Origin: Alphaproteobacteria bacterium UBA1303
Lineage (GTDB): Bacteria > Pseudomonadota > Alphaproteobacteria > Micropepsales > Micropepsaceae
Length of the DNA stretch: 64,000 nucleotides
Assembly (NCBI GenBank): GCA_002307315.1
Contig: DBTZ01000068.1
Location: forward strand, 23,958 to 87,957
Direction of reading: 5' to 3'
Within the stretch, counting starts at the first letter, position 1; each line of letters starts with the position of its first letter. A program made the position numbers and the translations under genes. The notes beneath the pieces are model-generated. The model saw only the letters and a program-made list of their open reading frames with translations. It was not told where the DNA came from and ran no database searches. Positions 37,109 to 44,280 of the stretch are shown here, piece by piece.

Positions 37109-37255
37109 CTATTCCTCCGGGTAGCTTGGCCAAAGTGTTTATAGCTTTGCAATACAATCAAGGGTTACATCGCCGCATCCCACGCAATATTCGTAAGATA
37201 TGCCTTATTTGGGGGCACCAGCATCAGAAATTTAGCCGCCCGCGCGCCGCGGCGG

Positions 37256-37435
37256 TCAGCTTGGTGGCGCCCGTCCGATGGCGAGAAACCATCGAACGCG
37301 GGCTATGACCCACGGCATTCGAGGCCGGACGATCCGTTCGAGACGCCGATCCGAAAGTGAGAGCGACAGCCGAAAATGAAGCCGGAGCGGATACCGGCAA
37401 AAGCGAAGCAGCAACTTCATCATCAAAACGCGCAT
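37256..37435 (-). CDS. Short, very basic hypothetical protein (59 aa)
   Basis: Begins MRVLMMKLLLRFCRYPLRLH and is rich in Arg and Leu throughout. GGAGGAAGAC lies immediately before the ATG at 37435, the main reason to keep it. The amphipathic Arg/Leu pattern could bind membranes or nucleic acid. The low complexity also makes a chance frame possible. Confidence 0.4.
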   Translation of the reverse strand: MRVLMMKLLLRFCRYPLRLHFRLSLSLSDRRLERIVRPRMPWVIARVRWFLAIGRAPPS

Positions 37436-37503
37436 GTCTTCCTCCGTTGTTTCAGGCCGCACCCTGACGCGGTCTGCGGGAGGCCATGTGCGACGCGGGA
37501 GGC

Positions 37504-37563
37504 GGCTGCATCGCTTGCGACCGCAACGTCAGAGGAGGAGCCCCGCTTGCGGGGCTTGCAGCC
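37504..37563 (+). ncRNA. Structured leader, copy 2 of 2 (multibranch motif)
   Basis: The outer stem GGCTGCA (37504-37510)/TGCAGCC (37557-37563) encloses TTGC-GACC-GCAA (37515-37526), an unpaired AGAGGAGGA, and a second stem GCCCC-GCTTGC-GGGGC (37540-37555). The ATG of a short frame follows immediately. It corresponds to the motif at 28747; the second stem has changed on both strands and is longer. Confidence 0.55.
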
Positions 37564-37599
37564 ATGAGCCGATCAGCGGTGCTCTTTGGCCAGGAGTAG
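37564..37599 (+). other. Eleven-residue leader-type reading frame
   Basis: MSRSAVLFGQE then TAG, directly after structured leader copy 2. It matches in pattern the start of the 56-residue frame after copy 1 (MSRSKALAGRQ). It is either a leader peptide or the remnant of a longer gene. From 37600 to 37927 I see no convincing gene. Confidence 0.35.
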
Positions 37600-37927
37600 A
37601 CCCGTTGGAGCGGCTAAGCGGAGGTGACGGGCTGATGATGAAACTGGGGCGCTTGACGGTTGCGACGGCACGGGTGTCGCTCGTTCGAAAAATCGGCGGC
37701 GTGGATCTCGGTTCCGGTAGACGAACAGGGAAGTGCCTGTGTCGCCTTCGACATTGGACGGGCCAGCCATGTTGATCGGCGCGGCGAGGAATTGCACTTC
37801 AGTTGCCAGCTTCGCGTTCCGACTGAGGCCATCCTTCCTTTCGGGTGAAACCGCATCAACCAAGCAGCCTCGATTGACGGCGAACCTATGCGCCACTCCA
37901 CCGGGTGCGGGTGAAGTCTAAAGACCG

Positions 37928-37996
37928 CTCGTGGGGTGTCCCCGGCTTTCGCGTCGCTGCGCTAGCTGCAAGCCGGGTGATCCCCCTCCCCACGAG
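37928..37996 (+). ncRNA. Long hairpin RNA motif, copy 3 of 3 (upstream of the DUF736 gene)
   Basis: The outer stem CTCGTGGGG (37928-37936)/CCCCACGAG (37988-37996) is 9 bp and perfect. The inner stem CCCGGCTT (37941-37948)/AAGCCGGG (37970-37977) is 8 bp and perfect with a 21-nt loop. The internal bases TGTC and TGATCCCCCT match the copies at 30664 and 34835. It ends 89 bp before the DUF736 start. Confidence 0.6.
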
Positions 37997-38037
37997 ACGC
38001 CCGCACTCCGGCAAAGCCTCGGCGCAGTAACGGTCGC

Positions 38038-38085
38038 CATCGAGGCCGCATGGAGCGGCTTCACAACATCGAAAGGAACTTCACA
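38038..38085 (+). promoter_or_regulatory. Shared leader tail of the DUF736 gene
   Basis: CATCGAG, hairpin GCCGC-ATGGA-GCGGC (38045-38059), then GAAAGGAAC as ribosome-binding site and the ATG at 38086. It is the same layout as before ardC and the DUF3768 gene. Confidence 0.55.
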
Positions 38086-38376
38086 ATGGCTATCATCGGA
38101 ACATTCACGAAGCAGGACGACACCTATCAGGGCACGCTCGCGACTTTGACGCTCAAGACCAAGGCCAGCTTCCGCCCCGTCGAGAAGACCAGCGACAAGT
38201 CTCCGGACTTCCGCATCTTCGCCGGAAACGTCGAGATCGGCGCCGCTTGGTCTTCGACGAGCAAAGACAAGCACCTGTACCTGTCAGTCAAGCTCGACGA
38301 CCCCAGTTTCCCCACCGCGATCCTCGCCCGCTTGGTCGAGATGGATAACGGGTACTCCCTGGTATGGAACCGCTAA
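38086..38376 (+). CDS. DUF736 family protein
   Basis: A 96-residue protein. MAIIGTFTKQDDTYQGTLAT, then KSPDFRIFAGNVEIGAAW and a C-terminal LDDPSFPTAILARL are the DUF736 pattern. This family is nearly always on alphaproteobacterial plasmids and integrative elements close to transfer genes. The function is unknown; a nucleic-acid-related beta-fold is often assumed. GAAAGGAAC precedes the ATG, and a strong terminator-like stem follows. Confidence 0.88.
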   Translation: MAIIGTFTKQDDTYQGTLATLTLKTKASFRPVEKTSDKSPDFRIFAGNVEIGAAWSSTSKDKHLYLSVKLDDPSFPTAILARLVEMDNGYSLVWNR

Positions 38377-38382
38377 TCGGTA

Positions 38383-38411
38383 CGCGGCTCCGCCCGCAAG
38401 GCGGAGCCGCG
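38383..38411 (+). terminator. Terminator after the DUF736 gene
   Basis: CGCGGCTCCGCC (38383-38394), loop CGCAA and GGCGGAGCCGCG (38400-38411) form a 12-bp perfect stem, followed by TTCTTGC and, 11 bp on, a T-rich run. Confidence 0.7.
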
Positions 38412-38473
38412 TTCTTGCAATTTGTTTTTTTTGCGCATACAACTAAATAGTTGAATTATCTTGAGCAAGATCA

Positions 38474-38920
38474 ATGGTTAAAGAGATTTGGTGGATGTTT
38501 TTTAATGTGCTTATTCCCTTAGCGCCAGTTCCCGCAGTTATGTTGTTTGAGTGGGTGACAATTGACGGCACTCCAATGAAAAATGCTTTATCATTTGTTA
38601 AAGACGGGCAGTTGTTTTTTTATTGTACAACGATTTCATCTGGCGCATTGGGCGATCTCATCAAAGCATCTTCGGATGATAGGGCTAGAGGCACAATTAC
38701 CGCCGTGGCAGGTACGGATTTTTGGTCGGCTGCTAGTCTCATTTGGGTGATGGCGTTTCTTGCAGTTATCATTGCGTCTGTAATTTGCTTTGGTTTTTGT
38801 ATCAAACACAATCAAAGCAAAAGTGTTCGCGAAGGGCAATTTGCATTGGTAGGTATTTCCTTGACTATAATGACAATTATATTGGTCTGCGGATTAAGAC
38901 AACAGGCAGGTCTCCTATGA
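38474..38920 (+). CDS. Membrane protein of a two-gene AT-rich cassette (148 aa)
   Basis: About four hydrophobic segments: WWMFFNVLIPLAPVPAVMLF, LFFYCTTISSGALGDLI, IWVMAFLAVIIASVICFGFC, and FALVGISLTIMTIILVCGL. The middle soluble loop (KASSDDRARGTITAVAG) is short. Base composition is much more AT-rich than the backbone. The stop overlaps the start of the next gene (ATGA), so the two are translationally coupled. No family is recognised. The 2-gene layout with a coiled-coil partner is reminiscent of accessory conflict cassettes, but that is inference. Confidence 0.62.
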   Translation: MVKEIWWMFFNVLIPLAPVPAVMLFEWVTIDGTPMKNALSFVKDGQLFFYCTTISSGALGDLIKASSDDRARGTITAVAGTDFWSAASLIWVMAFLAVIIASVICFGFCIKHNQSKSVREGQFALVGISLTIMTIILVCGLRQQAGLL

Positions 38921-39426
38921 TCGAGAATGAAATGTCTGAATCTGAAAAAGGTAAGTCCTCAGTACCTCCTGATGCGGAAGCAACAGCAGATGCACTTAGG
39001 CGGCAGAGTGTGATGCTTAGCAATCTCAATGAGGAAATACGCGGCTTAAGAAGTGAAGTAAGTGAGGTGAATTTATATTCATCGCGTACTAATCAAGATG
39101 TTGAAGGGCAGTTGAATGTCATTGGGAAGCAAGTGGCTCTTCTTAGAGAACAAATAACTGCAACACCTCTTCAGCAAAAAGTGGGTGTGGTATCGGCAGT
39201 ACATGATGATGCGCTCTATTCTGAGGATGTTGGTACTTCAAAAGTCGCAACTACCGCTGTCAGCTCCTCAATAGGGGCCGCTTTGGGGTCAGGGGTCGGT
39301 GTAATCGCTGCGTGCGCTGCTGCGGCGCCTCTTTTGCTTCCGTTATCACCCTTTGTTGGCGCTATAATTGGGTTTGGACTGTCCAAATATCGGTCAAAGA
39401 CATCAACTTCAGATGATGGCAACTGA
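38917..39426 (+). CDS. Coiled-coil protein with C-terminal membrane hairpin (169 aa)
   Basis: Starts at the ATG at 38917, four-base overlap with the preceding stop. An acidic N-terminus is followed by a coiled coil (LSNLNEEIRGLRSEVSEVNL, then VEGQLNVIGKQVALLREQI). A Gly/Ala-rich membrane hairpin (SSIGAALGSGVGVIAACAAA and PLLLPLSPFVGAIIGFGL) and a short charged tail end it. The glycine-rich hairpin could insert in the membrane. Function is unknown. It is convergent with traD. Confidence 0.62.
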   Translation: MIENEMSESEKGKSSVPPDAEATADALRRQSVMLSNLNEEIRGLRSEVSEVNLYSSRTNQDVEGQLNVIGKQVALLREQITATPLQQKVGVVSAVHDDALYSEDVGTSKVATTAVSSSIGAALGSGVGVIAACAAAAPLLLPLSPFVGAIIGFGLSKYRSKTSTSDDGN

Positions 39427-39461
39427 GAAATACGCTTTGTGACACTGCCATTAGTGCCAAG

Positions 39462-39914
39462 CTAAATTGTTCGAATCTTCCCGCCTTGCCCCACGACGAG
39501 CTTTTCAGCCTCGCCGTATTCGACCTTCCCCTCCCATTGCTTCAGGTAGCGGTTCCAGCGGAAGCCGACCGAGCGGAGGGAGGCGGTCAGTTCTGGCTCG
39601 ATCTTGCCGGGGAATTTGGCGACGGCGACCACACGGTTGTCTTCTTCGGCCTGGAAGTGGCGCGAGCCAGCCCGCTCCCAACTAGCCACAGCTTTCTTGT
39701 CGGAGGCCTCTGCGGCGATGGCGAGGAATCGGTCATAGAGGGCGGCAGGAGGTAACTCGTCGATACCCGCCTTGACGGCCAAACCGCCGACTTCGATCAG
39801 GTGACGCGTCCGCTCTTTGCGCTGCATCAGCTTCAGACGAGCCGCTTCCTGTTCGGCTCTGGCCTTCCGTGCCGCTGCTCTTTCGAGACGTTCGGCCAAT
39901 GTCAGTTTTGGCAT
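39462..39914 (-). CDS. traD: Conjugal transfer protein TraD
   Basis: A 150-residue protein of the small TraD type found next to Ti-type relaxase genes, not the F-plasmid coupling protein. A charged helical N-terminus (LAERLERAAARKARAEQEAA) leads into KERTRHLIEVGGLAVKAGID, the family block. The C-terminal part (SVGFRWNRYLKQWEGKVEYG) resembles a small nucleic-acid-binding fold. It is divergent from traA, with the candidate oriT between, the same order as traCDG-oriT-traA in Ti plasmids. Confidence 0.85.
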   Translation of the reverse strand: MPKLTLAERLERAAARKARAEQEAARLKLMQRKERTRHLIEVGGLAVKAGIDELPPAALYDRFLAIAAEASDKKAVASWERAGSRHFQAEEDNRVVAVAKFPGKIEPELTASLRSVGFRWNRYLKQWEGKVEYGEAEKLVVGQGGKIRTI

Positions 39915-40034
39915 CTGTCCCCCTTATTGCAATCAGCCCATTCAGTTTTTCGAACCCATTGTCATTGTAGCACAAATTGCCTTTCTGGCCGTTAACAGTC
40001 ACCACCGTTATGCGCCATGCGTTCATACGCAATA

Positions 40035-40059
40035 TGCGTCGCGATGCGACGCAAGTGCT
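40035..40059 (+). other. Candidate origin of transfer (oriT)
   Basis: Between the divergent traD and traA genes, TGCGTCGC (40035-40042), GAT, GCGACGCA (40046-40053) form a perfect 8-bp inverted repeat. It is followed directly by AAGTGCT. MobQ-type origins such as that of RSF1010 have an inverted repeat followed immediately by TAAGTGC and the nick. The similarity is short, so the call is tentative; the nick would lie near 40058. Confidence 0.45.
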
Positions 40060-40092
40060 TTTTAAGTTTTTCGCGCTATACTCTCTCTCGTT

Positions 40093-42945
40093 ATGGCTAT
40101 CGAGTTCGCCCGGTTGCGCTATGTCAAGCGGAGCGACGGCGGGAATGCCTGCCGCTCCGCTGCCTATAACTTGCGCGCCGATGTGAAGTGCCAAAGGACC
40201 GGCGAACGGTTCTATTTTGCGCACCGCGAGCCGCCCCTCCACCACGCCGTTCTATTGCCGGAAGGCGCTTCCGAGCGGTTTCGGGATGTGACCGTTCTCT
40301 GGAACGAAGTCCAGGCGATGGAGAAACGGAAGGATTCCCAGGAGGCCCGCGAGGTGCTCTTGGCCTTGCCGTCCGACGCCGGGCTAGACCTTCAGGACTG
40401 GATTGCCATGTCCGAAGAGTTTGCTGCCGAGCATTTCGTAAGCAAGGGGCTTGGCGTGCAGTTGGACGTTCATACCCCGCACAAGGGCGAGGTGAACGTT
40501 CACGCCCACCTGCTGATTACCACCCGCCGGATTGAGGGCGACCGGTTCTCGTCGGCCAAGGCCCGCGACCTGGACCCGGAGGTTCGCACCCTCAAAGGCG
40601 GGCAGAAGGCGGTGACGGAGGCCGACCGGTGGGGCGTCCTTTGGCGCGATTACCAGAATCGGTATTTCGAGCGGGAGGGGCTCGACATACGGGTGGATGA
40701 AGTCGGCACCTATGCCCAGCGGCATGAGGGTCCGGTGCGTATGCGCGCACGCCCGAAAGAGGCCGAGGCCAGGGCGGAGACAACCCGCGAGGCCAATGAG
40801 GCGGCAGCCCGCAGTCCAACCAAAATCCTCGACACGCTGATGCAGCGGCGGGCGACCTTCACCGAGCTAGACATCGAGCGGCTCATCAAGAAACATGTCG
40901 CCACGCCCCAAGAACGGGCCGCTATACGCGCCGAAGTGTTGACTAGGCCGGAGGTCGTGGCGTTGCACGAACGCGCTACCGGCGAATTTGCGGGGCTCTA
41001 TACCACCAAGGAAGTCCGCGCTCAGGAAAAGACCGTCGTGGAGAGCGCCGCGCGGATCGCCTCCAAGCGGCGGGCCGTGGAAGGCCTTGAGGTGGCCAAG
41101 AAATACACCCTCGACGGCGAACAGGTTGCCGCCTTTGCCCGCGCCACCGGTACGGACGGGTTCGTGATGATCGAAGGCCTGGCTGGCACCGGCAAAAGCC
41201 ACAGCCTCACCGCCATTCGCGAAGCCCACGAGAAGGCCGGTTGGCGGGTGATCGGCCTTGCGCCCACCAACGGCGCGGCCGAAGAGCTACGCCGCTCCGG
41301 CTTTTGGCACGGCAGCACCGTACATCTCGAGCTGTTCTATCAGGAAAAGGGCCGAACCGACCGTGCGCCGACATGGGACCGGCGCACGGTGGTGATCGTG
41401 GACGAAGCCGCGATGCTGGACACCAACACCTATGCTCGGATGATGCGCCGCGCCGCCGACAGCGGCGCCAAGGTCATTCTGGCAGGCGACGACCGGCAGC
41501 TCTCCAGCGTCGAACGCGGCGGCATGTTCACGGCGCTGAAGGAGCGTTATGGCAGCGTGGTCATCGCCAAGGTCCGCCGCCAAGACACCGATTGGCAGCG
41601 TGTTGCCTCAGAAGACTTCTCTGAAGGGCGGATGGCCGAGGGGCTGAGCGCCTATGCCAAGCATGGCCACGTTCATTGGTCGGAACACATCGACGAGAGC
41701 CGGACGCGGCTCTTGTCGGATTGGGATCAGGAAAGCCGGGACCGGCCCAACATCAACCGCTTCGTCTATGCCGGAACGAACGCGGAGGTGAACCAGCTCA
41801 ACAAAGAAATCCGCGCCATTCGCGTAAAGCGTGGCGAGGTGAAGGACGAGCTTGAGGTCGAGACGGCACGCGGCAAGATGAGCATCGGGTCTGGCGACCG
41901 CATCCAGTTTCACGGCAACGACCGCAAGGCGGGAATCTATAACGGCTCTCTGGCGACCATTGAAAAGATACGCGGGAGTCGTATCACGGCGCGAACCGAC
42001 ACCGACCGCGCGCTGGAGTTCGACACCAAGACCTTCAAGGAATACGCCCTCGGCTATGCCGGAACGGTCTATCGCGGTCAGGGTAAAACCCAGACAGACG
42101 TTTATGCCCTTTACGACAACATCTTCGCCTGGAATGCCCGCACGGCCTATGTCGGTCTCACGCGCCACAAGAGCAAGGTGGAGCTCTATGTCTCGCGCGA
42201 TCTGGCACCGGATGAAACGGCGCTGGCGCGGCGCATGTCCAATCGCTTCCGTGACGAGGCCAGCCTTGCTTGGGCAACACGGGACGAAGTGCCGGAAAGG
42301 GTCAAGGGCCGTGATGACCACCGTGGTGGTGGTGGTGGTGGTGGTGGTGGTGGCGGTGGCGGTGATGATCACCATCAAAATGCCGGGCGCATACCGCGCG
42401 AGGAACTCGACGCGCTCCGCCGGATAGACATGACGGAATACGCCAAAACGGCTCACGGCTATACCGTGAAGCCGCATCCGTCCGGTAAGCCGCACCGGTT
42501 CGTGCTGGAACGGGAAGACAAGGACGGTAAAACCGAGAAGCTGGAGGTTCGTCGCGCCACCGACGGGCAATGGAGCTTCCGCGATCCGACCGATCCGATG
42601 AAGCATGGCGACATCTTCGATTTAGCAAAACGGAACGGCGCGTCCGACTTCCGGGAGGCCTACGCCGACGTTGCCGCTTATGCCAAAGGGCGCAAGTCAG
42701 CCGAGCGCGAAGAACCGACCGAGACCCCGAAACCTTCCGAGGGGCTCCGCCGCGAGTTCGAGGCATCACGGGACGACATCACAAAAGGCAGAACCGAAGA
42801 AGAGCAAGCACAGAAGCGCAAGCTCTCCTTCGTCAAGGATCGGGAAGCTGAAGTGGCCAAGGAAAAGTCCGACGACAAGAGCCGCACAGGCAAGCCGCTC
42901 CGCTTCGTCAAAGACAAGGGCCGTGATGATGACAGGGAGAGGTGA
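40093..42945 (+). CDS. traA: Relaxase/helicase TraA (MobQ, Ti type)
   Basis: A 950-residue protein. The N-terminal relaxase domain has the Tyr region SAAYNLRAD (Tyr25) and the metal motif VNVHAHLL (His137, His139). A TraA-type helicase follows with Walker A GLAGTGKS (362-369) and VIVDEAAML. It would nick oriT and unwind the strand for transfer. A run of 13 glycines (42325-42363) separates the helicase from a C-terminal part whose end has two xFVKD motifs (42829 and 42904). It is divergent from traD. Confidence 0.94.
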   Translation: MAIEFARLRYVKRSDGGNACRSAAYNLRADVKCQRTGERFYFAHREPPLHHAVLLPEGASERFRDVTVLWNEVQAMEKRKDSQEAREVLLALPSDAGLDLQDWIAMSEEFAAEHFVSKGLGVQLDVHTPHKGEVNVHAHLLITTRRIEGDRFSSAKARDLDPEVRTLKGGQKAVTEADRWGVLWRDYQNRYFEREGLDIRVDEVGTYAQRHEGPVRMRARPKEAEARAETTREANEAAARSPTKILDTLMQRRATFTELDIERLIKKHVATPQERAAIRAEVLTRPEVVALHERATGEFAGLYTTKEVRAQEKTVVESAARIASKRRAVEGLEVAKKYTLDGEQVAAFARATGTDGFVMIEGLAGTGKSHSLTAIREAHEKAGWRVIGLAPTNGAAEELRRSGFWHGSTVHLELFYQEKGRTDRAPTWDRRTVVIVDEAAMLDTNTYARMMRRAADSGAKVILAGDDRQLSSVERGGMFTALKERYGSVVIAKVRRQDTDWQRVASEDFSEGRMAEGLSAYAKHGHVHWSEHIDESRTRLLSDWDQESRDRPNINRFVYAGTNAEVNQLNKEIRAIRVKRGEVKDELEVETARGKMSIGSGDRIQFHGNDRKAGIYNGSLATIEKIRGSRITARTDTDRALEFDTKTFKEYALGYAGTVYRGQGKTQTDVYALYDNIFAWNARTAYVGLTRHKSKVELYVSRDLAPDETALARRMSNRFRDEASLAWATRDEVPERVKGRDDHRGGGGGGGGGGGGGDDHHQNAGRIPREELDALRRIDMTEYAKTAHGYTVKPHPSGKPHRFVLEREDKDGKTEKLEVRRATDGQWSFRDPTDPMKHGDIFDLAKRNGASDFREAYADVAAYAKGRKSAEREEPTETPKPSEGLRREFEASRDDITKGRTEEEQAQKRKLSFVKDREAEVAKEKSDDKSRTGKPLRFVKDKGRDDDRER
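42325..42363 (+). repeat. In-frame GGT trinucleotide tract in traA
   Basis: Nine consecutive GGT codons, then GGC, GGT, GGC, GGT encode 13 glycines flanked by Asp/His residues (DDHR before, DDHH after). The tract joins the helicase domain to the C-terminal domain and is long enough to vary by slippage without a frameshift. Confidence 0.9.
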
Positions 42946-43335
42946 AGGTACGAGGCGAAAGGTGGTGCGCAGCCCTGCGCCCGAAGACAAGCGGCACGGC
43001 AGATACGTTATCAATCAATTGGTTAGAGTCGGATCCAGGTAATGTATTTGTATACGGAGTATCGGTAATTAGGTGCTGTTTTCTGTGCGTTGGGGAAAAC
43101 TCCAATAATCGGCACTGCGCTGGAGCTATATTAATCAGTGGCTTAAACATTGCTGGAGGGTGACTGCTACAAATCCCGCTCTGAGCAGCGCGAAAAAATG
43201 GAAAAGGAAGAGCGCCCATTTTTGTACCCATTCATCGCCCAGACACTGTGTCTGTCCGTTTCATTTAGAATCGTGTTATAAAAATCGCTGCAGGCCTCCC
43301 TACGTTCTAGAACGATTCAATTGTCTGGGCAAAAA
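42946..43335 (+). other. AT-rich intergenic region upstream of hamA
   Basis: 390 bp between traA and the Hachiman genes. No convincing gene is seen; composition shifts from backbone-like to AT-rich after about 43000, marking the edge of the inserted cargo. I could not pick a clear promoter for hamA. Confidence 0.5.
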
Positions 43336-44280
43336 ATGACGGAGCTTAGCAAATATGAGATGGACGCGGCTCTGTCTGGCGATCCGGATGAACTTTCTGT
43401 GCATTTATCATTGGTCCAGCGAGACGTCGAAATAGAGGGAGCGCTCGTTCGTGTTCATTGTCACTGCTTAGCAGTTGACGGAAACGGGAAGGTGCAGCCT
43501 ACGCGCTTAGCGGAGTTTATGAGGGCTGCGCTTGTAGATTATGCGGTGCCAAAGTCTAAGCTAGAGCAAGCTCGGGCACGGGATATAAAATACAAGAGCG
43601 GCGCTGCTATGAGCCAGCTCCACTGCAATGCGCGCAATACATTTACTGATCTCGATAACAGCGGAGAAGGTGGAGAGTTATTGCTCTATCTTCTTGCGGA
43701 GAGGTTTTTAGGATTTCCGCAAGTACTTTGCAAAATGGACCTAAAGACTTCTGCTCAAGTCCATTTTCACGGGGCCGATGGCGTATATGCTACCGTGGAC
43801 AATAACGGCGTACTTAATCTTTTTTGGGGAGAATCGAAACTCTACGACGAACCGATAAAGGCTATAAGGGCATGCCTTGCTTCCCTCGCACCGTTTTTGA
43901 CGGAAGTAGAAGCGGAAGGTTCTAAGCGTGAGCGAGACATGATGCTTCTAAGCGACAAGGCGGATTTAGGCGATGAGAAACTAACAACATCGCTTCGAAA
44001 GTATTTTGATCGAACTTCTCAAATTTCCAATCGTGTAAAATACGGTGGAATCGCGTTGGTGGGCTTCGACTCCGACGTATACCCCAAGGAAAATGCTGCG
44101 ATCGTAGAATCAACAATCGTCGCTGCCTGTAAGGCTGCAATATCTGCATGGTGCAAACAGATAGGAAATCGCATTGAGAAGGAGAATTTGAACCCGTTTG
44201 AAATACACTTTTTCTGCCTCCCTCTTCCTTCTGCAGAAAATTTGAGAGCTGAGTTCAAGAAGGCGCTAGGTCTTGCATGA
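43336..44280 (+). CDS. hamA: Hachiman defence protein HamA (DUF1837 nuclease)
   Basis: A 314-residue protein of the DUF1837 family. The nuclease-like core shows Asp148 in HFHGADGVYATVDNN and the E-x-K pair Glu166/Lys168 in LFWGESKLYDEP. GEGGELLLYLLAERFL precedes them. HamA is the effector nuclease of Hachiman, unleashed on DNA when the HamB helicase senses damage or invading DNA. The ATG at 43336 is preferred over a TTG at 43321. It overlaps hamB by four bases. Confidence 0.9.
   Translation: MTELSKYEMDAALSGDPDELSVHLSLVQRDVEIEGALVRVHCHCLAVDGNGKVQPTRLAEFMRAALVDYAVPKSKLEQARARDIKYKSGAAMSQLHCNARNTFTDLDNSGEGGELLLYLLAERFLGFPQVLCKMDLKTSAQVHFHGADGVYATVDNNGVLNLFWGESKLYDEPIKAIRACLASLAPFLTEVEAEGSKRERDMMLLSDKADLGDEKLTTSLRKYFDRTSQISNRVKYGGIALVGFDSDVYPKENAAIVESTIVAACKAAISAWCKQIGNRIEKENLNPFEIHFFCLPLPSAENLRAEFKKALGLA

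Noticed and set aside
37573..37896. Minus-strand frame of 107 codons
   Set aside because: GTG start without a proper ribosome-binding site, runs into the structured leader, and shows no family pattern; it may still be real.
42325..42363. CRISPR or tandem repeat array
   Set aside because: The only tandem repeat is a coding trinucleotide tract; no spaced repeats are present anywhere in the window.
41608..42606. Minus-strand frame of 332 codons with a poly-Thr tract
   Set aside because: It is the shadow of traA; the Thr run is the complement of the GGT repeat.
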